A DNA stretch of 34,988 bases from Cytobacillus firmus (GTDB lineage: Bacteria; Bacillota; Bacilli; Bacillales; Cytobacillaceae), in assembly GCF_023715565.1 (NCBI RefSeq), contig NZ_JAMBOJ010000049.1, forward strand, positions 1 to 34,988, in the 5' to 3' direction. The notes beneath the pieces were generated by a model. That model was not told the DNA's origin. It made no database searches and saw only the letters and a list, made by a program, of their open reading frames with translations. Shown here piece by piece: positions 8,442 to 16,135 of this stretch. The first letter of the stretch is position 1. The number at the start of each line of letters is the position of its first letter. A program made the translations under genes and the position numbers.

Positions 8442-8480
8442 AATAATCCTCCTCAAATCCTGTTACATATCTACATCTCC

Positions 8481-8511
8481 ACTATAAATCATTACGTTAC
8501 GTAAGTTTCAA
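8481..8511 (-). promoter_or_regulatory. MerR-type promoter of the regulator gene
   Basis: On the minus strand: -35 TTGAAA (8506-8511), a 19-base spacer with CTTACGTAACGTAATGATT, and -10 TATAGT (8481-8486). The 19-base spacer and the central TACGTA dyad are the hallmark of MerR operators. It is nearly identical to the site before hslO. Confidence 0.75.
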
Positions 8512-8599
8512 ACATGAAAGCGTATCTTTTTTCTTGTTAAACTGTTTAGTATAAATAAAAAAATATAATGGGATTAGTTTCGTTCTCTAATCACAATCA

Positions 8600-9460
8600 T
8601 CATAAAAGAAGTTTGAGTTCAGAAGGAGAAAATATATATGATCTCCCACAGATGTGACAGCTAGACTCAATTGATTTATTATCATGAATATATTCCAATA
8701 AGTCTTTTCTCTCTATTGAATATAGCAATCCATAGAACATTTCCTTGGAACACCCACATGAAAATTTAATTCCATTTAGACCTATTATCAGTGAATCACT
8801 GAAGTAACTTTTTAATTGTTGCTCGATTTGAATATCTTCCATAACTTTAAGGTTTTTAAAAATGTTTGAGTTGGTATTTATCTTTTCTTTAACTTCTTTT
8901 AATAAATGCTTTGATGCCCCAGGAAGCAATTGTGCAAACATGCCATAACTATGGGAAACAGTATTATCTTTTCCAAAATCTAAATTTGTTTCAATGAGTG
9001 TTTCCAATTGCTCACTTTGTTTAAAATAATGTGATAAGTCATCATCGATGTTCTGATAAGGCATATCCGTAATTCCAGTAAATTGACTCATATTGAATCC
9101 CTTAATCATACGAATAGTACCTTTTTGTCCAATAAGTTCTTTTATAGAAATACCCTCCAAAGTCTCGGCCTTTAAAGAATTTCGACTATTATAACCACGG
9201 ATATTTCCATTAGAATCTGCATCTGCATATATTTTGTATTTAGAATTACCTAGAGTGAACGTAGCACTCAATCTTTGCTCTCCCTTCAATGTTGCAGAAA
9301 GCAAACTAATTCCAGAGACGATTTTACCAAGAGCAACATTAAGTATTCGATGATTTTGCTCATTCAAACTGACAATCTCATTAATCAGAGCTGTATTATC
9401 TGAAATAAACAAACGAACTTGTTTATCTAAGATCAATGCCCTTATGACCTTATCTCGCAT
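8600..9460 (-). CDS. hslO: Hsp33-family redox-regulated chaperone
   Basis: Cytoplasmic Hsp33, about 286 residues, normal length. The four zinc-binding cysteines are present as CGC (about residues 235-237) and CHIC (about 268-271) at the C-terminus, the redox switch that unfolds under oxidative stress and turns the protein into a holdase. The N-terminal core starts RDKVIRALILDKQVRLFISD. ATG 9460 is preferred: AGGAAAGG lies nine bases upstream, whereas the first in-frame ATG abuts it. Sequence divergence and an unusual MerR-linked context suggest an accessory paralogue rather than the chromosomal copy. Its promoter carries the same MerR operator as the downstream regulator. Confidence 0.88.
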   Translation of the reverse strand: MRDKVIRALILDKQVRLFISDNTALINEIVSLNEQNHRILNVALGKIVSGISLLSATLKGEQRLSATFTLGNSKYKIYADADSNGNIRGYNSRNSLKAETLEGISIKELIGQKGTIRMIKGFNMSQFTGITDMPYQNIDDDLSHYFKQSEQLETLIETNLDFGKDNTVSHSYGMFAQLLPGASKHLLKEVKEKINTNSNIFKNLKVMEDIQIEQQLKSYFSDSLIIGLNGIKFSCGCSKEMFYGLLYSIERKDLLEYIHDNKSIESSCHICGRSYIFSPSELKLLL

Positions 9461-9501
9461 ATCATTCATCCTTTCCTAACGTAATGAACTATCTGTAAAC
9501 C

Positions 9502-9532
9502 ACTATAAATCATTACCTTACGTAAGGTTCAA
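9502..9532 (-). promoter_or_regulatory. MerR-type promoter of hslO
   Basis: On the minus strand: -35 TTGAAC (9527-9532), a 19-base spacer containing the perfect dyad CCTTACGTAAGG overlapping the -35 edge, and -10 TATAGT (9502-9507). The same architecture and nearly the same bases as 8481-8511. Confidence 0.78.
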
Positions 9533-9693
9533 GCACATATTTATTCATTTCATTTTAGGAGGTTAAACACCATTAATTTAATGTAACTTATCCGAATAAT
9601 CATATCAAGTGAATTGTCTCAAACTTTAATCAAAAACAAATTTATTACATTGTGAAAGTGTTCACTTAAACTAAACTGCTTCATTCGTATTAT

Positions 9694-9736
9694 AAGGTTA
9701 GCCAGAATGCTAAATATTTCTGGTTGACCTTTTTTT
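9694..9736 (+). terminator. Strong terminator upstream of the IS110-family element
   Basis: AAGGTTAGCCAGAA / TTCTGGTTGACCTT with a ten-base loop, two G-U pairs and a run of seven T residues. It would stop plus-strand transcripts entering the element. It may be the insertion target or lie just outside the left end. Confidence 0.65.
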
Positions 9737-9749
9737 ATTGGGTCTTATT

Positions 9750-9925
9750 ATATCAGTAGCCAGGGTAGAACGTAACTGCTCGTGGGGCTTAGACCCCGTC
9801 AGCTAAACGGTTCGCCCCCTACTTGTAGAAACATGATTGAGGCTGGTTGGGACTTTGATCTCGTATAACAAGCGAAGCTGTGACACTGCAAGGAGAAATT
9901 AGGGGTACTGGTAAATTACATGTTT
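9750..9925 (+). ncRNA. Candidate bridge RNA of the IS110-family element
   Basis: About 200 non-coding bases precede the transposase, more GC-rich than their surroundings and with apparent stems, for example GTGGGGCTTAGACCCCG (9783-9799). IS110-group elements are known to express a bridge RNA from the 5' non-coding end that base-pairs with target and donor DNA. The position and length fit. The boundaries and the two guide loops are not determined here. Confidence 0.45.
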
Positions 9926-9941
9926 AGGAGGAGGATTTAGA

Positions 9942-11177
9942 ATGAATCCAGTCGTTGGTCTGGATATTTCAAAAGGGGAAAGTCAAGTTCAAGCATTTTT
10001 AGATAAAGGCAAACCATTCAGAAAGAGTTTTAAAGTATCTCATACAGTTGAAGGGCTAAGTTATCTTGTATCGTTTCTGGAGGATGTGAAAAAAGAGTCT
10101 GGTAAGAAGCCTTCAATCATTCTAGAAGCTACTGGGCACTATCAAACTCCTGTTGTTCATTATTTGGAAGAACGAGGTTATTTATTGATTATTATCAACC
10201 CGTTGATTTCATACAAGGCAAGAGGCTCAAGTTTAAGAAAAGTAAAGACAGATGCTGTAGATGCCTATCTTCTTTGTGAGTTATTCTACAAAGAGGAGTT
10301 AGAGCCTTATAAAAAGAGAGGTGTTCAATTATTAAACCTTCGAAATCTTACAAGACAGCATGAAAATATTACTGGAGTAACAATTCAAACGAAGCTTCAA
10401 TTTCAAGCTGTTCTTGAACAAGTGTTTCCAGAATATAAGGGGGTTTTTGGAGATTTATATTCGGTGGTATCACTCTTAACGCTTTCAGAGTTCCCCTCTT
10501 CCGAGGATATTATTAAAGCAAGTGAAGAAACAATTACAGATAAGATACATGAATTATGTAAAAGTCGATCAATTAGGTGGGCAAAAGAAAGTGCGATTAA
10601 ACTTAAGGCTGCGGCAGCTCGTAACCCTTTTGAAAAGACAGTCTACCAGAGTCATATTTTAAGCCTTGGTATGTATATTAATATGATTCTTCAATACAAA
10701 GAGCACCTATCAAAGTTGGAGTCGGAGATAGATGCCCTCGCTAAAGAAATTGAAGAATATAATATTATCAAATCTATCCCTGGTATCGGGGAAAAAATCG
10801 CTGCAACGATTATTTCAGAAATTGGAGAGATAGATCGATTTACTAATCCTAAAAAGCTGGTAGCTTTCGCTGGAGTTGATCCAAGTGTATTCGAATCTGG
10901 TAAGTTTACAGCCACAAAGAATCGAATTACAAAACGAGGGTCAAGTAGGCTTCGTCACGCCTTATATATGGCTGTTCGTTGTGCGATTCGTGATTGCCGT
11001 AAAAAGAAAACAACGGATGAAATCATCCCTCGCAACAAGAAAATGCGAGAGTTTTACGACAAGAAACGTGGCGAAGGAAAACCCTTTAAAGTAACTGTAA
11101 TTGCATGCGTAAATAAACTCTTACATTGGATATTTGCCCTTTTAAAGAACAGAACCACTTTCCAAGATTTAGCTTAG
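9942..11177 (+). CDS. IS110-family DEDD transposase
   Basis: 411 residues, the family's usual length. The N-terminal RuvC-like DEDD domain begins VVGLDISKGESQVQAFL, with ATGHYQ and then KTDAVDAYLLC. The C-terminal half has the Tnp20 domain: SIPGIGEKIAATIISEIGE, then LVAFAGVDP and RITKRGSSRLRHALYMA with its catalytic serine region. The start is ATG 9942 after TTAGGAGGAGGATTTAGA. The enzyme recombines DNA guided by a bridge RNA in characterised members. No frameshift or lost motif is seen. Confidence 0.92.
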   Translation: MNPVVGLDISKGESQVQAFLDKGKPFRKSFKVSHTVEGLSYLVSFLEDVKKESGKKPSIILEATGHYQTPVVHYLEERGYLLIIINPLISYKARGSSLRKVKTDAVDAYLLCELFYKEELEPYKKRGVQLLNLRNLTRQHENITGVTIQTKLQFQAVLEQVFPEYKGVFGDLYSVVSLLTLSEFPSSEDIIKASEETITDKIHELCKSRSIRWAKESAIKLKAAAARNPFEKTVYQSHILSLGMYINMILQYKEHLSKLESEIDALAKEIEEYNIIKSIPGIGEKIAATIISEIGEIDRFTNPKKLVAFAGVDPSVFESGKFTATKNRITKRGSSRLRHALYMAVRCAIRDCRKKKTTDEIIPRNKKMREFYDKKRGEGKPFKVTVIACVNKLLHWIFALLKNRTTFQDLA

Positions 11178-11587
11178 AACCAAAAATAAACTAAATAACA
11201 CAAAACCTTCCAAAACCAGAATAACGGAAGGTTATTTGGCATGCACATTTTTAGTATAGCATGAGATATTTTAAGTTTTTATTGAAAAATATTGACAAAC
11301 TATTAGCTGGTTTATCTGTTTGTTAAGAACGTTTTAAAAATGCCTTTATACTTTTAACACCGGCCTTGTTTGCAAAGGAAAATTATACTTGCAGAATGCA
11401 ACATATTTATCCGTTTGGAAAGAAAACAAAATTTATTTTGTTAAATGAGACAAATGCCTAGTCTAGGGACATAAGTGAAACATACCATAGAATTGTAAAT
11501 TGGTTTTAAAAGGTATTTAACCTCATTTTACACGCGATATTGCTTCTTTTTTTAGAAGTGAAAAAATTTAAAAAGGGTGATAAAAAA
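11178..11587. other. Intergenic region with one hairpin
   Basis: It contains the IS110 3' tail, with a hairpin AACCTTCC / GGAAGGTT at 11204-11233 that has only a weak T-run. An AT-rich stretch with TTGACA at 11292-11297 but no clear -10 follows. No gene was seen. Confidence 0.45.
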
Positions 11588-12103
11588 ATGGAAGCCCAAA
11601 CGGAAAACTATAAATATTTATTGGGATGGTGTACCGACATTTATGTTCATTGGGAAAGTGTGAAACCGAAGTTCTCAAAACTCTTTGACTTAAGAACTTT
11701 AGAGGAATGGGAAGAGACATGGCGTAATTTAATGAGTAAATTACAAAAAAATTTAACAGTAGACTCTGAGGACTTTGAGACAGCTACAAGTCTTTATGAA
11801 CAGTGGGAGGTGCTATACAAAGAAGCACATCCAAATCTAGAGGGTAATGAATCCGATGAGAGAGAAAATTCGGATCAGGATTTGAAAAGTGAAACATTAA
11901 TGGCAATAAAGCCTTTTGTTGATTATGGTCTAAAAGAAGTTGCTCTTACTTCCTATGAACATGCGCTAACTGAAATTGCCGCAATGGCCTACCTTCTGGG
12001 AAAAGGCTTTGATCAACAAACAGCTTATAAAACCGTTGAATCTTGGGAAGTAAATGAAATGTTCGAAACCGAATATGGAAGATTCAAAATGAATAAATAT
12101 TAA
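11588..12103 (+). CDS. Hypothetical protein, acidic and helical
   Basis: 171 residues, strongly acidic, no signal peptide or membrane segment. The N-terminal half is tryptophan-rich (YLLGWCTDIYVHWESVKPKF, EEWEETW). A hydrophilic linker around residues 95-105 (NESDERENSDQD) separates it from a helical C-terminal part (YEHALTEIAAMAYLLGKGF). ATG 11588 is chosen over an upstream in-frame ATG at 11540 because AAAAGGGTGAT lies just before it. It is monocistronic as far as can be seen. I do not recognise the family. Confidence 0.6.
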   Translation: MEAQTENYKYLLGWCTDIYVHWESVKPKFSKLFDLRTLEEWEETWRNLMSKLQKNLTVDSEDFETATSLYEQWEVLYKEAHPNLEGNESDERENSDQDLKSETLMAIKPFVDYGLKEVALTSYEHALTEIAAMAYLLGKGFDQQTAYKTVESWEVNEMFETEYGRFKMNKY

Positions 12104-12209
12104 AATAATTTATTAGACTTTCTTTCTTTTTTTAACACTCTGATGTATAGATAGAAATTAAACTTTAAACTCTTGTATTTATGATTATTACGAAACGAGG
12201 AATCAACTT

Positions 12210-12650
12210 TTGCAAACTGCACAGAAACTCATGGTTAGTATACCTTTTCCATCAAAATGGGGTATTTCGGCTTCTATAGCCGGTCGACCCATTATTTGGG
12301 GAGTACTCATCATTAATTCTATTACAGGTAATAATAAAGTATCTGGTACAATTAATTTTCGTGGTACACCTATTCAAATTAATGGGTATTGGGAAGAAAA
12401 CACCAAACAAATAAGTTTTGATTCACCATATGCCTCATTTTTTGGTAACTTATCTATATTTGATGATCCCTCGATTAGAATTCGTCATTTCGTTTTAAGT
12501 GGACAGTTTATTATGAAACCTCCCTCTTTGCTTGCAGGTGAGTACGGAACTTGGATTGCTACAACTGATACAGCACTCACTGAACCTCCTATATATCAGA
12601 ACGGCGTTCCTCCTGCCGGAGTCTTTTTAACATCAGATATCCTGTACTAA
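12210..12650 (+). CDS. Hypothetical beta-rich protein
   Basis: 146 residues starting at TTG 12210, with GAGGA about eight bases upstream. Alternating hydrophobic and polar residues with many Gly/Thr/Ser/Asn (KVSGTINFRGTPIQINGYW, GEYGTWIATTD) suggest an all-beta barrel or sandwich. There is no signal peptide. The repeated GYW / GTW spacing resembles lipocalin- or avidin-like barrels, but I cannot assign it. No partner gene is close. Confidence 0.5.
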   Translation: MQTAQKLMVSIPFPSKWGISASIAGRPIIWGVLIINSITGNNKVSGTINFRGTPIQINGYWEENTKQISFDSPYASFFGNLSIFDDPSIRIRHFVLSGQFIMKPPSLLAGEYGTWIATTDTALTEPPIYQNGVPPAGVFLTSDILY

Positions 12651-13019
12651 ATCACTACCCTCCCGTTACACTATGGTAAGATATCTTTATATATATCACA
12701 TATATTAGGCGCACTAGTCCGTTAATCCACTTGAATAAATTATTTTTGTGTCACCCCGAATAATACTCTTTTTTTAGATTATGGTAATGGTTTCACATCA
12801 ACCGGTTTTTAAATAGTATTTAGGAATGGATTCATTTTGACAATCGATTGTTCCCTTATCCATAAAGCCGATTATTTCTCGTAAGTTGAGGAAAAATCGG
12901 CTTTATTCATGACGAATTATGCTTAGCGTATGTTTTAAGCGCTTTTTGTTGGTGGGATCCCTTATATATAAAATAGCCTTATAATCAAAACGGTTGCTAT
13001 ATTTCATTGCTAAAAACTT
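12651..13019. other. Intergenic region with one terminator
   Basis: A hairpin TAAAGCCGATT / AATCGGCTTTA (12863-12905) could terminate the upstream gene. From about 12986 onward the sequence matches the block starting near 27356, marking the left edge of a segmental duplication. No gene was seen. Confidence 0.5.
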
Positions 13020-13169
13020 TTATTGATTCCAAATTCTCTTTAAATCCAATGGAACGAATACCTTATTCCCATGTATCTCCCTATGTATGATAGGATTTGA
13101 AAAGCATTGATCTAAACTTAACCCTTCTTTTTTATGCCTAGCTCTTATAAAGTCTTCGGGTAATCGCAT
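13020..13169 (-). CDS. Small conserved protein, 49 residues, copy 1
   Basis: An ORF of 50 codons with AAAAGGAGC eight bases before ATG 13169. The product starts MRLPEDFIRARHKKEGLSLD and ends VFVPLDLKRIWNQ. It matches, with only a few changes and one indel, the 51-residue ORF at 27368-27523. Most differences between the two copies are conservative or silent, which supports real coding. It is hydrophilic and basic at the N-terminus, with no membrane segment. It lies just downstream, on the same strand, of a DUF1657 pseudogene. Function unknown; the context is sporulation genes. Confidence 0.6.
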   Translation of the reverse strand: MRLPEDFIRARHKKEGLSLDQCFSNPIIHREIHGNKVFVPLDLKRIWNQ

Positions 13170-13315
13170 AACACTTGCTCCTTTTATATTTTTTATAAAA
13201 CAACTCTTGGTAAGAAAGCTTAGTTTTTATTCGCTCTCTGTAATATACCAAGAATGTTGCGACATAAAGCTTAGAATTGTAATTTTTACGAACGTGTGCT
13301 TCAGTTATTTTTTTT

Positions 13316-13610
13316 ATGAGACTGGGCTTGTTTGTTTTGTTGTCTTACTTGTTGTTCATTATTTTTGCTTGTAAACTCATTTCCTTATTGATTTTGTGCT
13401 CCTTGCGTACTGCCTTGGGAAGCTTGGCTTCCATCTTGGGCTTATTGCGGTTCTTCTTGTTCGATTTGTTGAACGCGTGGTTCAACGCTGTGTAGAACGG
13501 ATTGAGTTTGTAGCCTCTTGGTAAAGCTGCTTAGCTTGTTGATTGCAAATGTTTCGAAGCTAGCCTGCAAATCCTAGTAGAGCTGTCTTTACGTCATTTT
13601 TTACTGTTAT
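13316..13610 (-). pseudogene. DUF1657 protein, decayed copy
   Basis: The DNA aligns along its length with the intact gene at 27696-28016. The start codon is changed from ATG to ATA (13608-13610), several small deletions shift the frame around 13530-13570, and an in-frame stop replaces the codon after the EEPQY-like segment. Fragments such as NDVKTAL and NQQAKQLYQ remain readable in different frames. It is non-functional. Confidence 0.75.
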
Positions 13611-13822
13611 AAATAACGCCGCCTTTAATTTTTACTTTATTAGAATGATGTATAAGAATATTTTTTATAACTTCCAATTTTATCCTGCTTTTAAATGACC
13701 AAAAACCCACAGTTATGTAATTACATTTGATAAATGGCACCATTTTTTTGATAGAAGCCTCTTTTCCTCTGTACTACATTTTTATCTTCAATTCCTGACA
13801 CCTAGGCCGCTACTGTTTGGTG

Positions 13823-13870
13823 ATTAAGGACCTTAATTTTATTGATGTTAAGTTAAAATGTTCGTATAAA
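13823..13870 (+). promoter_or_regulatory. Promoter of the acidic-repeat lipoprotein, with palindrome
   Basis: -35 TTGATG (13842-13847), a 17-base spacer and -10 TATAAA (13865-13870) fit a sigma-A promoter. Directly upstream, ATTAAGGACCTTAAT (13823-13837) is an odd-length perfect palindrome that could be an operator. The duplicate lipoprotein at 29455 lacks this arrangement. Confidence 0.45.
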
Positions 13871-13927
13871 AAAGTGGAAGGAGAAGATAATATTGAAAGT
13901 AAACAACCAATAGAGAGGACGATAAAA

Positions 13928-14275
13928 ATGAATCTAAAGTGGTTAAGGCTATTAACAGCAGTTTTTCTATCTGCCATCATGTTATTGGGGTGTAATAATG
14001 TAGAAGAGGATAAGGATCCACCACCACCTGAAGTGGATGTAGATCCTGACACAGAAGAACCCATTGAAGATCCTGAAGATGCAAATGACCCAGATAATAT
14101 AGATGAAAATGATGTGGACCCAGATACAGAAGAGCCAATTGAAGATCCTAAAGATGTAAATGACCCAGATAATATAGATGAAAATAAAGATGATGAAGCT
14201 GATTTAGTCCCTGATGCAGAAGAACCCATTGAAGATCCTAAAGATGTAAACGATCCAGATAATATAGATGAATAA
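13928..14275 (+). CDS. Acidic-repeat lipoprotein, copy 1
   Basis: 115 residues. The lipoprotein signal (MNLKWLRLLTAVFLSAIMLL, then GCNN) gives an anchored cysteine at about residue 22. The mature part is made of three imperfect repeats of about 25-35 residues, each with DPDTEEPIEDP-like then DPDNIDE-like segments, and is extremely acidic. Such sequence could bind calcium or stay disordered at the membrane or coat surface. ATG 13928 follows AGAGAGGACG. It is the duplicate of 29455-29781 and, like it, is followed by a subtilase gene, here broken. Confidence 0.7.
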   Translation: MNLKWLRLLTAVFLSAIMLLGCNNVEEDKDPPPPEVDVDPDTEEPIEDPEDANDPDNIDENDVDPDTEEPIEDPKDVNDPDNIDENKDDEADLVPDAEEPIEDPKDVNDPDNIDE

Positions 14276-14284
14276 ATATTAACA

Positions 14285-14328
14285 GCAATAAGGCACACCG
14301 TTTGTTTTCAAACGGTGTGCCTTATTGC
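14285..14328. terminator. Perfect 20-bp hairpin after the lipoprotein gene
   Basis: GCAATAAGGCACACCGTTTG / its exact complement, with loop TTTT. It lies ten bases after the stop codon. The inner ten base pairs are shared with the hairpin after the duplicate gene (29788-29811). A terminator or mRNA stabiliser. Confidence 0.6.
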
Positions 14329-14862
14329 TCCAAATTTAACTGTTATGATAAAGCTCAATTGTTGTTTTTTTAACCAATAGTACAAAAATACATTTAAACA
14401 TTTCAACTCTACTAGTTTTCCTTTATAAGCATGGAACATATCAACTATTTTTAAAACATTTTATTAATTCCCTAAGATTCAACCGTTAAATAAACGGTCT
14501 ATGCCAATTAAATAGGTTATTGCAGCACTTCCTTCAGCTCAGGGTATTGCGAAAACTGGCTGGAATATTGAGGATGATAATAAGACATGTAATTATGATA
14601 TTGTATAATTTTTATAACTCCCCTTTCTTAAATTGAATATATTTAGTTTTATCTTATTTTCCTAATTATCCTAGGACTAGACATTTGCCTACATACCCTA
14701 ATTTGAAAAAACAAATAAAGAAATAAGTAATAGCAAAAGTTAATCATCTTTCCTTTCTTTAATAGCAACGTAAACGAAACTCCTTTTTTATTTTCCATTT
14801 ATTTCATCGTTAAAATCCCTGTGACTAAACAAGCTAATAACAAAACTATTTATAGGTGTCTC
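14329..14862. other. Intergenic region, no convincing gene
   Basis: AT-rich. A 30-codon open stretch ending at 14608 (contains ALPSAQGIAKTGW) has no start or ribosome site and is probably a fragment of unknown origin. The rest separates the lipoprotein from the broken subtilase and is longer than the equivalent 120-base gap at 29782-29900. Confidence 0.4.
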
Positions 14863-15086
14863 ATTAGAAAAATACCAAGGGCCTTATTGGTTACCGTTTC
14901 CATACTTATTCTTTTATCCATAGGGTTACTATTTTTAGTACAAAATACAAGAAACACAGAGAATCACGAAAATGAAACTGTAGCTGTCAAAAACAGATTT
15001 AATACCCCTATAACCAGAGTCCAAAATGTTGAAAGCGAAAAAAATGTTCTTCAAATAAACAGCATTGCCATGGATGAAACCATAAA
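14863..15086 (+). pseudogene. Membrane-anchored S8 peptidase, 5' fragment cut by a Tn3-type end
   Basis: It matches the first 75 residues of the intact subtilase at 29901: signal anchor LLVTVSILILLSIGLLFLV, then NENETVAVKNRF-like sequence and NVLQINSIAMDETIK. The start codon, ATG in the intact copy after GAGGTGTCTC, is ATT here (14863-14865). The reading frame is cut after ETIK by the 38-base Tn3-family repeat at 15087. The catalytic domain is absent. Both lesions make it non-functional. Confidence 0.85.
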
Positions 15087-15124
15087 GGGGTACTGCCGAC
15101 TAAACGCAGATATAATACGCTAAG
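15087..15124 (+). repeat. Tn3-family 38-bp terminal inverted repeat (left)
   Basis: It begins GGGGTACTGCCGACTAAACG and ends ATACGCTAAG, the start, length and ending typical of Tn3-family repeats, with a GGGGTAC start as in Tn4430-type ends. The element's interior lies to the right, where the tnpA 3' end is found 60 bases away. It interrupts the subtilase gene. It matches the right repeat (34562-34599) at 25 of 38 positions. Confidence 0.85.
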
Positions 15125-15140
15125 GAATTTTTTAGAAGGT

Positions 15141-15186
15141 AAAAGCCTGATTTTTCTACGTTAAGCAGAAAAACCAGGCTTTTTTA
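15141..15186. terminator. Terminator between tnpA fragment and terminal repeat
   Basis: AAAAGCCTGATTTTTCT / AGAAAAACCAGGCTTTTTT, with an A-run on one side and a T-run on the other, so it may act in both directions. It overlaps the tnpA stop codon. Confidence 0.65.
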
Positions 15187-15501
15187 TATCCTAAGTGGAC
15201 GCAGGGCATGTATCGAGTTCAAAATCTCAGGTATAAATGAATATTCTCCGAGAAAGTTTATGTGTTCCCATCCCAATGGTGATATGTGAGGAAGCAATTC
15301 CTCTTGATATTTTCCTATATTTTTAAAATGTTCAATTGCTTGTGATAAATACACGGTATTCCAAATGCTGATGGCATTAATAATTAGATTTAATGAGCTG
15401 GCACGCTGTAAATGATCTTGTAATGCTCTTTCTCTAAGTTCTCCCTGTTTTCCGAAGAAAATAGCTCGTGCCAAGGCATTCATGGATTCTCCCTTATTGG
15501 G
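15184..15501 (-). pseudogene. tnpA: Tn3-family transposase TnpA, C-terminal fragment
   Basis: About 105 codons of the TnpA C-terminus: NKGESMNALARAIFFGKQGE, then INAISIWNTVYL and LLPHISPLGWEHINFLGEYS, the most conserved end of Tn3 transposases. The stop at 15184 is 60 bases from the terminal repeat, as in complete Tn3 elements. The 5' nine-tenths are missing; at about 15497-15503 the sequence switches directly to a yetF gene. Confidence 0.9.
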
Positions 15502-16013
15502 AGGTATACTGGACTTTCTAGAAGACTGAGATCTTGCATGTCTGGTTTTTGATACTTCGATTGTAATAATATACTGATTTGCCCATTAGCTTCCAATATA
15601 CCGTATTTGACTTCGCGAACAGAAAAAACCTGATTTTGTCGAAGTATACTTAATACTTGATTTACATCCAATTTGTTCTTTTTAAGTAACTTTCTATCCA
15701 TTATACCATCCCGAATAATGATGTTAGGATCGCCCAATAAGAGAGAACGTGTCGATTTATTTTTTAGAGTCAAGAACTCTATCCCCAACATGAGAAGCGT
15801 CCACAATCCGATGGCATATAAAAAGTGAAAAATCCCTACCTTATTTTCATAAATGGTATTTCCTAAAAAATCTCCAAGCACTAATACAAAAACTAAGTGA
15901 AACGGGGTTAACTGATAGATGGATGTTCTGCCTGTTATGATAATGATAAAAAATAAGGTGACAAAACCTACTATGACTTTGATTGTCAGTAAACCCAAAA
16001 AAATTTCACCCAA
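15480..16013 (-). pseudogene. yetF: YetF-like DUF421 membrane protein, 3'-truncated by tnpA
   Basis: It matches the intact YetF at 33737-34420 almost residue for residue over about 165 codons: first segment LLTIKVIVGFVTLFFIIIIT, second VLVLGDFLGNTIY, third LYAIGLWTLLMLGIE, then the cytoplasmic domain (VLSILRQNQVFSVREVKYGI). After ESPVYLP the frame enters tnpA sequence and stops, removing about 55 residues of the second DUF421 domain. The start is TTG 16013 with GGAGG eight bases upstream. It may still be translated but is probably defective. It follows the cls pseudogene in the same direction. Confidence 0.85.
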
Positions 16014-16135
16014 AGTTTATTCCTCCATTTTATATTTCACTCGATTTCAAAAATCCCTCATGTTTTAAAATATTTATATTACAACATGTAAGCTAAATTA
16101 AAATCAGAAAGATAAAAAATACGGGTTTTTTCAAC

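Larger units (their letters stand above)
9737..11240 (+). mobile_element. IS110-family insertion sequence (approximate limits)
   Basis: It consists of a structured leader, a single DEDD transposase gene and a short 3' tail. IS110 elements lack long terminal inverted repeats and leave little or no target duplication, so the ends cannot be fixed by eye. The left limit is set after the terminator at 9694-9736 and the right limit just after the hairpin at 11204-11233. The transposase frame is intact, so the element may be active. Confidence 0.6.

Noticed and set aside
14521..14608. Short open stretch reading ALPSAQGIAKTGW
   Set aside because: No start codon or ribosome site, preceded directly by a stop, and only about 30 codons; not enough to call a gene.
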